Assembly (NCBI RefSeq): GCF_001949145.1
Contig: NW_019091395.1
Coordinates: forward strand, 913,426 to 977,425
Length of the DNA: 64,000 nucleotides
Source of the DNA: Acanthaster planci
Taxonomy: Eukaryota; Echinodermata; Asteroidea; Valvatida; Acanthasteridae
Direction: 5' to 3'
Numbering within the stretch: the stretch's first letter is position 1; each line of letters begins with the position of its first letter. The translations under genes and the position numbers were made by a program. Below, one piece after another: positions 1 to 14,040 of this stretch. The notes under the pieces are model-generated. The model did no database searches. It saw nothing but the letters and a program-made list of their open reading frames with translations, and was not told where the DNA came from.

Positions 1-3000
1 TAATGTTGGAGGTAATTTTTATTTAAAAATGAACTCGAGAAAATTTTCACGGAGGGTGCGGGCAAACTTTCGCTCGCCAGTGTACATGGACATGCCAGAG
101 TTGTACTAACCCTAACCCCCCAAGGGTTGCTGGCCCTAACCTTCCCTATTCACACAATGGGACTTAGTGCACAGAGGCTGTTGGACTTTGTTTTTCTGAG
201 TTATGCCAAACCCAATGCAAAAGCCAGCTGTTATAGGCCTGCCAGATCTATCCCCACGGAATTAAACACTTTACTACTGTTTAATTCTGTAAGGTTGGGG
301 AAGGTTAGGGCTAATGAGTCTTTAATTCTTATGACTTGTCGCTTGAGTTATGTCGTAACGTGACTCAGTTGAGTCATTGTAATGTAGTGATTCGAGTCGA
401 GTCTACTCATGTACATTAGCTCAAGTGAATTCCAGTCACCAATATTTGAAAACAATATGATAAATAAAAGCAAGAGAGAAAGCCAGTCTTGGGCATTTAA
501 AAATATATCTTTAGGTTACTACACCTCGTGAAATATTGTAATTAATCAAGCTGTATTTATACGGGTGTTGTATTAAACAAACTATGAATTTTCTAAGTGT
601 GATGGTAAGAATAATTGCATGAGGTGACAAATGAAAGGTCTGATTCAAACTGGAAGTTGTCCAGTTGTGAATCCATTAATTTTTCGACATGATATTCCGA
701 GCTTGCTGAATTGTTTGGCAGCATTTTATCTGTTGCTTAACGTTGAGTAATGTTGTACAAAAACAAGTTCTCATATATTTCATAAAATTGAATAGGGGAG
801 CTTGATGCCTCGATTGCTTGTTGTTTTGCCATAAAGCATGTAAAGAAACTTCCACCACTAGGAGCTGAAGGTGTTTGTTATCCATTTCTAATGCGCAGTT
901 GTTATACATTTTTTGAACGGTACAAATACTGGTCATTCCATGCCATGTGATCAATGATCCACCAATCAGATGAGTGGGATTTATATGTATGCATTTGTTG
1001 TATAATTACCTTTCTCACTCCTGCTGTCAATTTTTGCACATACATGTACATGTACATGTTCGCTCTTTGTGTATGTATATTATTCTACTCTCTGACATTT
1101 CACTTGTTTTTAATTTTATCTCTTTGTTCACCATTATAAAGCAATTTTTTAAAGTCCGTTTGTGGCCCAAAATTTCACGACGGTGAATTTGAAGTTTTAG
1201 CTGTCTCATGGTGTTTTGGAATCTGCATCATACTTTTCTGTATGTTCCGGTATGTGCAACATGTTACCCCATTACTGCTACCAGTGGTTGTCTGGTACAA
1301 TTTACTGTAGCCTCTAACCATCATGTTATTGATGATTTCAGTCAGTCACTAATAATAAGAGGAAGAAAAAGACATTTATTTCCCAATACTCTTTGGATCA
1401 GGTTAGGGCAGTCAGTGAGGAAAAAGATGTTGTAGTGATGACACTGTAATGGCATGATACGACACAAAAGCATGACAGCCAAAGATATTGTAAATGTACA
1501 CTCTAGTTCAGTTCCTTCCTTGTTCCTCGTAGCAGTTAACCAGGACATGATATTCTACATGGGCTGTATGCCACTGTATCAAATTAACTCAAGTGCTATA
1601 GTGGAACTGTGGTTTCCATCATGCTTCCTACGTGTACTAATAGTACATACCCATGTATTCATGTACGTGTACATGTACACACGTGTACATACATGTATCT
1701 TTGGATTTTAGCTTGGTTGCGGCTTGTTTTTGAGAATGTGTGTCACATGTACATGTATGTACTGTACTTGTATGTTTTTATGCAACTTTATTGGGACAAA
1801 AAGTCTTCAAGTTTCTCCCACTCTGTAGGTTGCGTTTTACTCACCAAGTTGTACGTGTACATGCAAGTAATTTAATACATGATATGGTATGGTACCGTAC
1901 ATCTCTGATAGTAAAGTTCAGGTTGACACATGCTGTCAGCTCTGTCTGTAGTGTATTCACCTACATGCAGAATGACTGCAATAGGAAATGCATGTATACA
2001 TGTAGTACAGTGTACGTGTATTGTGCTTGTAATATAATAACTCCTTAAAATACAATCATAAGGATACAGGTTTGGATTTGAAAGGAAATACCACCATAGC
2101 TACCGACAGTATGCATTTAAAGCTTTAAAGAGGTACAGTACGGGATATCCACTGCACATATACAAGGTCCGTTACGTTTCATCTACCGTACGTATATTCA
2201 CGAAAACTATTCTTTAGTACATGTAGATCAATCAGAAGATGGCATTAAGTAGAGATCACATGATTTTTATATACCAGTGCACGTATACATGTACATGCAT
2301 CTTGGTTTCTTGGTTTCACTTTAAACATCACTTAAATTTTTACTGCCTACATTTGTAAGTATGACTGTTTGCATTGCATAAGCACTTGTGTGCATATATA
2401 CTGGTACCATTTATTAGTGCGCTGATCTACATAAATTCTGAACATACATGTACATGTATGGTATCGTACATGTACATGTATGGAGTCGTACATGTACATG
2501 TACCAGTACCATATTTATGTATTATACAGAGCTGTACATGTGCGTGGATATTTGTTGTGAAATAATGTCTACAACTGCATTTTGTCAACACGGCTCAACA
2601 TGATACTCTGCATAGTACTGGTACTTAACCGCCCTTTAACCGGATGTATTGAGGCCTTTGAAACGTACCCGCATTTGCCCAATCAGCTCTATTCTGCTCA
2701 GGCAAATGTACGGTACATGCAAATTTTGCATGTTTATATACATTGTATGTGTACAATTTACGTGTACACTGCCTGTCATTCTAGAGCCGAATAATGCCAT
2801 TTGTACATTGATAAATAATCACAGCATAGCGGGATTCCCTATTAAAAATAAACCTGGGGTCAGTCCCTGGCAGAGGAGGGGTTTAATAGTCACATTTTCG
2901 TCCACGGTGTGAGGCGGATATTGATTTGCCTGACAGCGGAGAATGCCTGGAATTCCGTGTGGAGGAGAGGCCAGGGCCCGTGCGCGAGTCCGAGAAGCTG

Positions 3001-3190
3001 TGGCTGTCCGAAAATCTGGCGAGTTTCTCCCCTCTCCCTCGGCTGAGGGCTTTTGGGGGGTGTCTGCTGGCAGTGATGAATGATTGCAGCTTTTGGAACT
3101 TGCTTTAAAATGTGGATCTAGTTTTGCTGAGCTGCCCTGGCAGAGAGAAGTACAGTGTACACGGAACTTGCATGCTAATGTGTGAAAATT
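1..3190. other. Non-coding, scattered palindromic repeats
   Basis: No gene is supported. ACATGTAC-type motifs recur (1038-1060, 1663-1700, 2440-2520). A GC-richer patch at 2900-3110 is open for 60 codons but has no splice borders or family I recognise. The start (96-160) carries a CCCTAACCC-like fragment that resembles the repeat at 50750-50862. Confidence 0.5.
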
Positions 3191-3199
3191 CATTCCATA

Positions 3200-3440
3200 A
3201 ATTTGAGGTCCGATTTTTTTTTCTTGTCCCTTTCACATCTGACATGTGATTTTGGAAGTTTAGAATGTGTTCTTTACATTTCCAAGAGTGAATAAGTAAT
3301 TTTGCAAATTATCTGCCAAACAGCTAAGTTTGAATTCAATTTCAGTGTTACGTCAAACTACATGTACACAGGCCAGGTGGAACAGGAATACCGACAATTT
3401 AGACTTGACGACTTTTTGACATTTTTGGATCCCACTTTTA
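3200..3440. repeat. Inverted-repeat (MITE-like) element, family A copy 1
   Basis: This stretch matches the element at 56704-56954 along its length: a gaggtccgattttttt-type left end, then tctgccaaacag, gtcaaacta, caggccaggt and ggaacaggaa in the same order. Its ends (gaggtccga and tttttggatccca) are diverged versions of the other copy's terminal inverted repeat. It is more decayed than copy 2. Confidence 0.55.
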
Positions 3441-3444
3441 TAGA

Positions 3445-5580
3445 ATCACCCAAAGATGAAGTGACGGTTCGCATGTTGGGTGTTTAAATGTGATAAAAGT
3501 TTTCGGTCCCAAGATCAGGGTTTCATCTAATAAGATTGCAGCATTTGCCTGTCCCTTTTCACTAAAATTTCAGCCAAGGTTAAACACTCTCTGTCCTCTC
3601 TACCAGGGAAAATTGACACCCCTTGGTACTCTCTGAGACCGTATTGCCACTGCACTCAGTGTTTTGAGGGAAATGTAACAGAGTTGTTCACCAAGTGCTA
3701 TAAAACTTGTACAAAGTGGGGGCTTGTCAGTTTTGAACATGGAAAGACTGCTTGACCAAGTGTGTTCCTGCCTGTCATCAGGACAGGTATTTTGATTAAG
3801 TTGATGAGACACTGAGTATTGGGAGAAATCTCTCGAATTTGATCACCGGTAGTACATGTACACCCATACGCTGTGCACATGTCATTTTATATCCAGCAAG
3901 AAATGAGACCGAGGGGTACCCCCCAACTTGTCCAATCGCTATACACACTCTAGACTCTTGTTACCTAACACATCCCCCCTAGATGTCTAAAAAGAATTAC
4001 TCAGATTCCAGTCAGACAATGATCAACACAAAGCTGGGGGGGTTCTCTCCGTCTCATCTTGTTTCATATGTGTCATTTTGGGGTTGATCGCCAATTCTTA
4101 CTTCACGATCATTTAAAATACATTTTCAAATTTCTGTTTTCTTGAATTTGTCGGCTGTATGTGTACCATGGTAAATACATGTAATGTGCTAATGATAACC
4201 CCTTTGAGATAGTCCTTAACCTTATGCAATAGTTTGGATATACAGCAACGTGATGCATCCACCATGGACTTTGATACGTGCACATGATGAAGGTCAGTTC
4301 CTGGTGTGGTAGCTGTGATACAGCGCTTCTTGCCACAAGTATAAACTTGAAAAAAAAAACTGTACAGGCATGCAAGATTTCCTCAGGTCAGCCGATTTCT
4401 TCCTGTTTCACTTCATGCTCGTGCCTTGAAACTGGCAAACGTTGTACGAAAGTCTTGTAAAAACTGGAATTTCCTGTTTGTTTTTTGGAAAATGCAATTT
4501 GCATCTGTATTTGTGTGTGTGTGTGTTTTGTTTTTCAATGGATCTCCTGTGTCAGCGTTGCTGGAAACCTGTCCGAATTCACAAAAGGTTTGAAGGAAAC
4601 CATGCATACCAGTGACATGTGAATTCTCTGTGAGACACACATTACACTAAATATGCTCTATGTACATACACATGTACATGGACCGGTAAATAACAGCAGA
4701 GCAGGGGCTGGGTAGCTTCTGCCTTCCTTAAATCTCCTGGTACAGCTAGATTTTGAAATATTTGAAAGTATTTCGAGGTATTTTGGTTGATATCAAAATC
4801 CTTTTTCCTCAGAAAGGAAAGAAAAAAGCAAAAAAAAGCAAAACCCAAAAACCAAAACAAGAACAAAACCCAAGAAGGACCTGTTGCGAAAGCTGTGACA
4901 CTCCTTTCTATATCTGATTCTGACAGCATAGGCAGAACTTAGCAATTGAGAAATTAAACAAGATAAGCACAGGGTTTGCTTCTCGCATATTAGTAACACC
5001 CTGTATGTGCACAGATCACTGCTGTTGAACATACACATGTACATGTAAGTGCAGATTAGTTTTGTTTCAAGTTTGCAATGCTAGTAAATCATAAAACGCA
5101 TGAACATAGGCCATAAATTCAATTGAGTGTTCCTGTGTATGGTTTGTACCATAGAATATTTTTGTGCAGTGTGTTACACAACCTTGACAATGGGTAAGGA
5201 CTACCGGTGTAGGAATTTTCATGTGTATCCCATGTCTGAATATCTTCACCCCCCTCACGAGAAAATAACAATAAAAAGCCTCACACAGGTAGTGTACACA
5301 TACATGTAGGCATGGGTGTACATACATGTGTGGAGGAACTGTGGGATTTGCACCTTGGCAGACTGACTGGGAATTTTTAGCAGCAGTAACAGAACCTACA
5401 TGTACATGTAAAATAATTGAAATAACACAAAGCGATGGAGTCCAGTGCTGGCTTCTTGCCCAGACAAAGCATGGATGCCTCAGTCGTCTTATTGGTTGGC
5501 CATACACTTCCAATTAACCTTATTACATTACCAGTTACATACATACACGTACAATGGACTAGTACCGGTAGGTCCCTTTT
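3445..5580. other. Non-coding, no gene seen
   Basis: Ordinary A/T-leaning sequence with isolated ACATGTAC motifs, a short GT run (4513-4525) and an A-rich stretch (4800-4870). No open frame shows family similarity or splice structure. Confidence 0.5.
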
Positions 5581-5591
5581 GCAGTTTTGTA

Positions 5592-5950
5592 AACATGTAC
5601 ATGTACGGTAGGTTTGCATGTGGTACACCCTACCAGTGTGTACCGGTTGATTTAGGGAGCACCGTGGCAGATGACCCTCTGGTATTTTTAACACTGGTAA
5701 CATCTGCACCACCTGAAGTAGTCAGGTCTGTATCCTACAAAGGCTTCCAAAACCGTCAGAGGAATGTGAAGAAACAGGAAGGGAGGAAGGGGTCACCGTC
5801 AGATTCAGTCCCAGCTGTATCGGTACCTACATGTACATGTACATGTACATATCGTACATGTACATCACTTTATAATGAATACATGAATACATACATGTAC
5901 ATGTACATGTTCATTGTACGGTACATGCAAACATGGTACATGTACATTAA
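5592..5950. repeat. Palindromic ACATGTAC array cluster
   Basis: Repeated self-complementary TACATG units with GTAC, CATG and CCGG steps, especially at 5826-5860 and 5890-5945. The long open frames here translate the repeat (Thr-Cys-Thr-Cys, His-Val-His-Val or Met-Tyr-Met-Tyr) and are not genes. Confidence 0.85.
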
Positions 5951-5959
5951 GAGAGAAAC

Positions 5960-6500
5960 CCACTGGCGCCTGGTCCGTCTTCCTGTGGTTGCCGGCGGAA
6001 CTGGCGGCGCACCCACTATGTGTTTGACCCGTGCCATGTTGGGAGCAGTGTCCTGGCTGTGCCCCTGCATTTTGTGCTGGATGGGGTGGCCAGGGTCCCG
6101 GTGCGTGGAATTTTTTTACTCCCAGCCGCCCTCTTGAACCGTGCCTGTGCCGTATTCGTCCACTGGCCGTACCTGTGGCTGTATAATACGGTCTTTGCCA
6201 TTGGGCGCGTGTGCGATGGTCCCTGTACTGATCTTCCTGCAGTTGAGCCGAGTACCGGCGGGATGCTCCTGCCTGATTGGTCTGGAGTGGCGTTGGCTCC
6301 CTGACTGTTCTCTTCTTCCGCTTCTTGGCATGACTTAATAACCGCTGCTGCATTCCAGCTTGATTGGTCCTTGGGAATTTGCTGCATTTTCACGATGCGT
6401 GTGCGCCGTCCCCACATGTGCGAAGTGTGCATGTTACCACTTGCGACCATCCTGTTTGATTGGTCAGCAGGGATTATAATGGATATTCACGATCTACATG
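5960..6500. other. GC-rich block with three inverted CCAAT boxes
   Basis: Markedly richer in C+G and CpG than its surroundings. GATTGGT occurs at about 6275, 6363 and 6458, spaced roughly 90 bp apart. Several frames stay open at once, as expected of GC-rich DNA, and none matches a family I know. It could be a promoter/CpG island or a degenerate tandem repeat; no transcript start can be assigned from sequence alone. Confidence 0.4.
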
Positions 6501-6940
6501 TATCCTGGTGGTCGAATCCACCATTGATTTATCTGTGCTTTTTCATGCAAGCCTGTGACCCTTGGATGGCATGGTGAATGTCCATGTCCACCCTAAGTGC
6601 CTGGGCTGCATGCAAACTACATGTACATGTATCTCCCCCATCACTTCGCTGATAGCATGCCACTGCCAATCCTGCCGGCTAAAAATCATTGTCACCACTA
6701 GACCTGGAGGAGAAACTCACCAGGCCTGTGCTGTCACAGCGCCTGAGTACACGTGGCGCTTTGCCATTACCAGAAAATAATAACATACATGTACATGTAT
6801 GCGACATTCCCAAACATTCATTTTATTAAACCCTGATTTTTTCGAAGGGGAGGACATGTTGATGGGATGATTCTGAAATGATGTTCAGTGTATTGAGACT
6901 GAAAGACAAACACTTCTATATTACAAATATAGAACGTATA

Positions 6941-7353
6941 GGGCCTACAAATTAGGTACTCACTTTTCATAGGACAGACCCCAATACAAGTATCGGCCAG
7001 CCACATTTTTACTTGCACCCCCTTGAAAATGAGTTATAATATCATTACACTCAGACGACGAACACCAAGGTGAGCATTTATTGTAATTTATTAAATACTG
7101 GTAACAATACACTGTCGCTGTTTGAAACGAATGAAGAATGTAGGGCCTACAATTAGGGTCACGCTCTTCAGATTGAGGCCTGAGCATTATCAATTCCCAA
7201 TCCCCAGTGCAAGTAGAGGCATAATTACTTTCACCCCAAGAAAATAAGACTTATGAATATTATTACGCCCCAGACGATGAACGCTAAGGTTTCAGTTTAA
7301 ATTATTTAATACAGGTGAAACTGCACGATCGCCTATAAACGATTGATAGGGAA
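6941..7353. repeat. Diverged tandem duplication, ~202-bp unit x2
   Basis: Both units begin gggcctaca (6941 and 7143). Collinear matches follow: cccaatacaagta / cccagtgcaagta; cagacgacgaacaccaaggt / cagacgatgaacgctaaggt; taatttattaaatactggt / taaattatttaatacaggt. The units are clearly homologous but diverged, and not coding. Confidence 0.85.
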
Positions 7354-7359
7354 CGTAAT

Positions 7360-10300
7360 GAAAGCTTGCAGTCGGAAACTGTTTCTAAAGTTCGTTGCCG
7401 ACCCCTGCTAAAATTGTCACGTTGTGCGTTAATGATACAGTTTCTATATGGGCTTAACTTCTTGAGTATTTATTTCATCCTTTCTTGCGTAACTTAATTT
7501 TGATTAACGTATTCAGCTCCATTTACATGTAAGTACTGTTCTTAGCAGAAGTAATGAGATTGAAAAGCAATAAGAATATTATTCCCTGGAAGCAATGAAT
7601 GGGATTAAAAAAGAAACACCTTTACAATACATTCCTGGATAGGAGACACGTATTCACTCTACATGTACATGTACCTCTATAGTATACATGTACATATGTA
7701 CGCCATTATGCCAAGCCATTTAGGGGACCAGGAGAGTGGCTTAGCACTTGAACTTGACTTAATCTTCAGTGAAGTACTTCTTTTGGTGTTGACCATGGTG
7801 AATAGTTTCTAATCGGTTACAACATCTCTCTATAGGCCTTTTCAATATGCATGTCCTTATTAACCCACAAATCTTCCAGGTAAAATATCATGATTTGATT
7901 TTTTGTCCCAGATTTCTATGACAATCTGTTTTCAAGTGTGTGGTTCCATTGAGTTTAGAGTTCACATGACACCTCTGCCCAGATATCGGAGGTGGTTGTT
8001 CACTGTCACGGTTTCACTACCAAAACATCAATACAGCAAAGTTCCTTAATCTTACATACACCCTCCATTATTCAACCCTCCATTAATTGTTAAACAGAGC
8101 CACAGTATTCACATCGGTATGTGTAGAGATCTTCATAACAAGTTAATTCATTCTAAAAGTAGCTCAACAAATCAATTTTAATTGAAAAAAACTCAAATGC
8201 CCATGGCAGTGACAAGGTAAATTTAAAAACGCCAACAGTTGCTTCCGACAATTTTAAGGTTGAGATTTGTAGGTATCATTAGGCTGTCATCTACATGTAC
8301 AAAGTGTCTTCCCCTGCATACTATTCCACAAATTCCTCACTTAAACATGGGCTGGGCTAGACGTCCTCTGGAACACCGTCAACATTTACACCTTTTTAAT
8401 ACCACACAACGCTAATGTTGGGAAATGTTAGAAAAATTCAGATGATGTGCCCGCTGCAGCTTACAATGATTGTAATACATGTACACTTGAGCTCTTTGTA
8501 AGATCAGTTGTTTGTCTTGGATATCAGGCATATTTTCTTCTTTTAATTTGTGTACACTGTGTAGTTTTTTCTATTCTTAATTATGCCAATAGAATAATGT
8601 CAGTCAAATTACACTGGTGTGGACTTTTGTGCCAATGTCCCGCTTTCACCGGTAAAAAGGCAAACAAAATGTGTTATGTCCAAACGGTGCGTTCCATTTA
8701 CATTAGCCTTAATACATCGTTCCTATCCTTATAACACTGAGTAAACGGCCAACCCAGCAGACTTTACTCCGATCAAACTCGAGTAGCCTGGAATAACTGA
8801 AATATTCCCAAAAGAAGGCATCAGTTGCTGTCTGCTTCTTATTTCTTGAAGGCGTTTTTGACACTTCACTGGGCCACTCCCCCCACGAAGTTGGTCTCTT
8901 TATTGGGCATCATCAGTCTGAAAATAGTCCCAATCCACAGATTGCGGCGTTACTTCTTACTTCCACTTACTTTGTTGCCACTAGCAAGTACCGCGCAAAG
9001 CGCGGCATCCCGCTAGTGTACATGTACATGCACTTCTGTATTGAATTAGTCAGATAAACGTATGTGTACCTACATGTGTAGTGGTGTGTGCATGGAAGTT
9101 GCTACTGTACAGTTTGACATGTACATGTACATGTACGGTACCCTGGGTTCCATCACTTACGGGTGACCTACTTATGTAAATGATCTGTCTGGCTTTTCTA
9201 CATTGGCCTCTCAACAACAGTCAGCCCAGCCCAGCATTTCATTCACACACCTCTGATAGCATTGTAGTGCCTGTATGCTTTAACAATAATAATGTACACA
9301 AATGATGCTCCAGAGAGGGAGATTACAACTTGTTACAGCCCCTCCAAACCCATCTACCCCAGACAATGAGGGGAAGCTTGCCTGGCCTGGTCTTTTTCAC
9401 CCTGAAATTGACAGAAAAGGCTGGAGGGACAAAAGTGGGTTGACCTTGGCAAGTGTCTGGCCTTGGATTAGGTTACTCACTGTCTGTGTACACACAACTT
9501 GCATGTGGCAGGTTGGCTTGGGTGGACTTGTGGGATGTGTGTGCCTGCCTGGCCTCAGATGAGGTGTAGTGCTATAAATATCTAATTTGTGGTTTGGTTG
9601 AGTGCTAGTGTTTGTACACAAAGACAGGGCCCAAACTGTTGTGTTGTTCATGAGATTAGATTGTTTTCAGATTAAGAAAATGTGCTGTTTATGCATAGTG
9701 ACACATTTTGCTGGTAATACAATATTGGGAGGGATCAAAGTCAGAAACAGGGTTTGGGAAATTGGACTACACCTGTACAGAAAACCAGTAAACCAGTTGA
9801 ACTGTTTTTTGTGTAATTGGAAAGAGTCACTCCTAAAAGTTTCAATTCACTCAGTTTGAAATACAGGAAACCCTTTCCTGTATGATAGCCACTTTTGTGA
9901 CCTTGTTGAAGTTGAACCAGCCAACAACCAATCTGCTGTTATCGCTGTGGCCACTTTGAAAATTTGACTTCGTGTTCAGTTTAAATTTTATTTTCTCTTC
10001 GGTGGCACTGCTCAGCAACAGCAGACATTCTGGCAAAATGAAATTTACTGGCTAAATGAAATATTGTACATCAGCAGAGTTTCATTTGCACATGTACCGG
10101 CAACTAACATCAGAGTTCCACCTGGCAACTGCAGCCAGAGTTTATGCAAACACTTGAATTTTTTGTAATGCGGTTCTACATGCATGTACCGGTGCATGGA
10201 CATTTTTTTCCTGACCAATTTCTCAAGTTTGTAGACCTGTAGACTTCGTAAACATTGCCTGTTGGTTCCAAACTTGTGTCAAAATCGTAATTACATGTAT

Positions 10301-11960
10301 GTGTTTGTACATTATTCGAAAAGTGCCTGAAAATAAAACCAAAGTACACTGTACATGTAGTGTCCTCCCAGCTTAATAGGTTAAAAAGGCTCAACCATTT
10401 ACTGTGTCCGTGAGCTACATGTAACCTTTTTACCTCGAAAATTTTTGTTTTGGTATGTGCAGCCTCAGTGCCAGCAGTGGACATGTCCCCGGCCTTTTTC
10501 TACTTCTTGTTGGCTCATGGAGGAAACCAACAGCGGGACCTTTCATTTTAACCATGAACCAACACCAACAGATAACCTTGACCACTGTCAGGAAGCGCAT
10601 CGTATATTCAAATTGGTTTTGTAGGAAATGCAAGGACATGCACTATGGTGACTCTTGGACCTTAATGTCTATATTACATGAATATGTAATGTGTACACAT
10701 ACGTATACATGTACATGTTGGCAGCTCCTGGTCAGAAAATTAAGAGACCCAGTAGTGGACCATAAAGTCCCCCCCCCCAAATACTTGCTTCCCATTTCAT
10801 GGCATCTGAAAACAGGGTGCATTGGTACCCATTGCATGTTTGAAATTATTCGTTCTCTTTTTTGTAACTGAGTCAAATGTGCAGCTAAGCATTAACTGGT
10901 TAATTAACAGCAAGAGAGCTCAGGTGGCACTTGTTTTAAATGAAATACCCAGTACATGTACATGTAAACAATACTTCATAGGGTACGCCTACTAGCTGCG
11001 TGCATATCGGTAACTCCTCCGAAAATAAGTATATGTACATGTAAGTCCACACGAATGCATGTGCCTGTACATGTAAGCCAGTCAGCATTACCATGTACCG
11101 GTACAGTAGAGCCCATTACATATTGTGTAAACCGCAGTACATGTACATGTTTTTTAATGGATGACAAGATGGCTGTCTATGATATATTGCTGTTTAAAAG
11201 GTCACGGCCAACTGCCATAAATTTGACTAACCTTCACCTGCGAGGTTGCCGTGGTAATTTGAGAAAAATTGTTGAGGATTATGTGTCCCTCGTCCGTCCG
11301 AAAGGGATGCGGGCTGTTGCCTCACAGTACGGGCAATTTTTAGAGAAGTGTGTCCCCGATTGGACAAGAACTGAAACAGTGACCTTAGCCCATTCATAGG
11401 AAAGCAGCCGCCAGGTACGGAAGGCGACATCAGAGCTTGGAACCAGCCTGGCCGTGACAAGTTTATGGTGTGTTGTATACATTATTGGGCTGTGTTAGGG
11501 GAAGATGCGGCTTAATGAATTCACAATGATCTCACACCACGGTGGAGATCAAAGCTTCATGCCATCTGTTTGTGCTATACACTATGAAGTATCCAATACT
11601 TCCAGAGGTATTGTACAGCATACAGGATGAAGATACAGTGTCGCTAGACCAACCGGTTACATGTTGGCCTGCCTCATGTCTGGGGCATAAATTATGCGTC
11701 AGTCCAGCTGAGTAGCATGCATGTGCTTACTAGTGACCAGCCTACCGGTACATGTCACATTACATGTAGCTGTGCATGTGAATCTGTTGATTTGCTTCAA
11801 ATCGTCCCCAGGTGATTCATCCCAGATACAATGTACATGTACCTTGCTTTTGTGATTCTGCATATTGCTGATGTTTTGTTGGGAAATTACACATATTTGA
11901 AAAAGCATTGGAAAATTGCTTCCAACTGAAAATAAGGCCTGCAATCACGTTAAGGCGCTC
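7360..11960. other. Non-coding, no gene seen
   Basis: Scattered ACATGTAC motifs (7664, 9120, 10710, 10952, 11140). No exon with family similarity and no terminal inverted repeats were recognised. A C-run is at 10770-10779. Confidence 0.45.
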
Positions 11961-11969
11961 TTTTGTTGC

Positions 11970-12240
11970 AAGGATGGAAAAATAATAGATCCTCTAACTT
12001 CACCCTAAATGTGCACCACTATACAGTACATATAAGTACCGGTATATACTGTACATACGTGTACATGTATACACATGTACATGTACCGGTATACACATGT
12101 GCGTACATACAATGTACAAATCTACATGTATGTATGTGTACGTACATGTACATGCACATGTATGTGTATAGGCCGTCACTTAGTGTATGTATATGTACAT
12201 GTACGTGTATACACGTGTGGGTATGTGTACGTGGCATGTT
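11970..12240. repeat. Palindromic ACATGTAC/ACCGGT array cluster
   Basis: Nearly continuous alternation of GTAC, CATG, CCGG and TATA steps, all self-complementary. Overlapping open frames on both strands here (His-Val-His-Val, Met-Tyr-Met-Tyr) are products of the repeat. Confidence 0.85.
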
Positions 12241-12244
12241 CTTC

Positions 12245-13545
12245 ATAAAATGGACCAAAATGCAACTCCGGATGTCATTTTTCAAAACTTCTAGAAGAGT
12301 GACTTTGATCATGTAAAATACAAAATTAGCACCTTCAGATTTATCATAATGATTATTTGGGAATAATTAGGCATTATGTGTACAAATCAAATGGAGTTGA
12401 ATTCATTTAAGTTTTACGTCGAAGTGTTGGCACCAAAGGACTTGATTTCAAAACTTTCCTCAACACCAAAGAGAATTCAGTATATTTTTCAACTGAAGTA
12501 TTTTAAAGCACCTAAGAAATAAGTTAAAAAAATGTAAGCCATGAAAAAAAGAGCACAAAATTGACAGAAAATGATGAGAAAAGTTTGGTTCTCTTCATTC
12601 TCTTACCGTTTATAATCACTCTCACTATACCAACATATCTGCCAGGTCTTATACATACCTTTCAACCACTATGACTATGACTATGACCAATTTTCTTTTG
12701 AGAAACCTTAGTCCAAAGAGAAAGATCATTGCCTTTCCGTGGAGGGGCTCATGAATATCAAATGAAAAGAGGGCGCACTATCTGGGTTGATGTCAAAGGT
12801 CAAACTGGCCACGATGCAGCAAAATGTTTCTCTAATGGCACTGTGAGATAATGACAGAAACTGCAAAATCACATTTTTGACTGCGGTTTTCGGAAACTGA
12901 AACTTCAAGAAAATGTGATCGGTCCAGTCGTAAAAGGATGATGGTTTGGGTGTGCTTTTTGCACTGTTTAAAACTTTTGTTGTACATCAATGTTGATTTT
13001 AACTCGCTATTTTTTTGCAGTAGATTTTTTGACACTTATAACAGTTCAAATGACGTTCATGACTGCTGACCCGATTAATTTTGAGAGGTATTTTTTAATT
13101 TCGTGATTATGGTTTTAATATATGTGAATATTATCACCATTCACCACATATAAATCTCTGTAAAATAACCACGGGGATTATCAGTCCTCGGTAAATTTTA
13201 TTGGCTAGGATTTCCACAGGTTGGTCACGTCCGTCAAAAATGCTGACGTTTGAGACTTTAATTAACTCCAATTAAGTTGAAAGGTTGACAGGGTCATCAT
13301 TGTTCCAGATATCAGCCATGACTTCCCTCAGTACATCAGACATTGGAAATTAATTCACTGCTGTTCACTTCAGGAAAAATGAACCCCCAAAGTTGAACAT
13401 TATCTAATGGTCCATATTTTGAGGACCCTGCCACATGTATGCACAGTCTAAACATTGGTACCCGATATGTATGCTTAAGACTGCTGGAAACAAACAATTT
13501 GTTTCTCATACAAACTGATACAGTGCATCTGATGAATTCAAAATT
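12245..13545. other. A/T-rich non-coding, repeat-poor
   Basis: A quiet interval that lacks the ACATGTAC motifs seen on both sides. No coding signal or element recognised. Confidence 0.5.
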
Positions 13546-13549
13546 CTGT

Positions 13550-13905
13550 GTAATACATGATGTACATACATGTACATTATAAGGTACATGTTGTGTGAAC
13601 TGTAGTGTTCTAGAGGTCAGTCCCTTTTATCTCACACACTGTAAAATGTACGGGTACTTCCAGTACATATATGTACAGTGCTTGCACTGGTGCAGGCATA
13701 CAGAGAAATCAACATACACATTTTATTTATGTACATACTGGTAACAGTATGTATTTTTTCGTGGTACATGCACATGTACTTGTACCGTATCTGTACCGGT
13801 AGAAAGATTGACATAGATTCAATGCTTTCATGTTCATGTACCGTACAAGCTCTGATACATGTAAATCACCTATACATGTACCGGTACATGATGTGAACAT
13901 CAAAT
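13550..13905. repeat. Palindromic ACATGTAC/ACCGGT array cluster
   Basis: Dense GTAC/CATG/CCGG-step palindromes, for example around 13560-13590, 13760-13805 and 13855-13890. Confidence 0.8.
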
Positions 13906-14040
13906 ATGAAACAAGTACTGGTACTGATATGTGTAGTGCACTAGTGTTAATTAATTTTGGATTTTTTTTGGCCTGCCCAACGCGTATTTTAATACTGTAA
14001 ACTCAGTATTTACCCCTGAAGGTTTATGAAAGAACCACAA

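Noticed and set aside
2926-3108. Open, GC-richer segment (MPDSGECLEFRVEERPGPVR...)
   Set aside because: Looks mildly coding, but has no flanking splice sites I trust and no family similarity. Not the missing SBF first exon.
5445-6137. 230-codon open frame on the + strand
   Set aside because: Runs through ACATGTAC arrays and then a GC-rich block in which several frames are open at once. No recognisable protein.
5865-6353. 162-codon open frame on the - strand
   Set aside because: Overlaps other equally long frames in the same GC-rich block; composition-driven, with no motif recognised.
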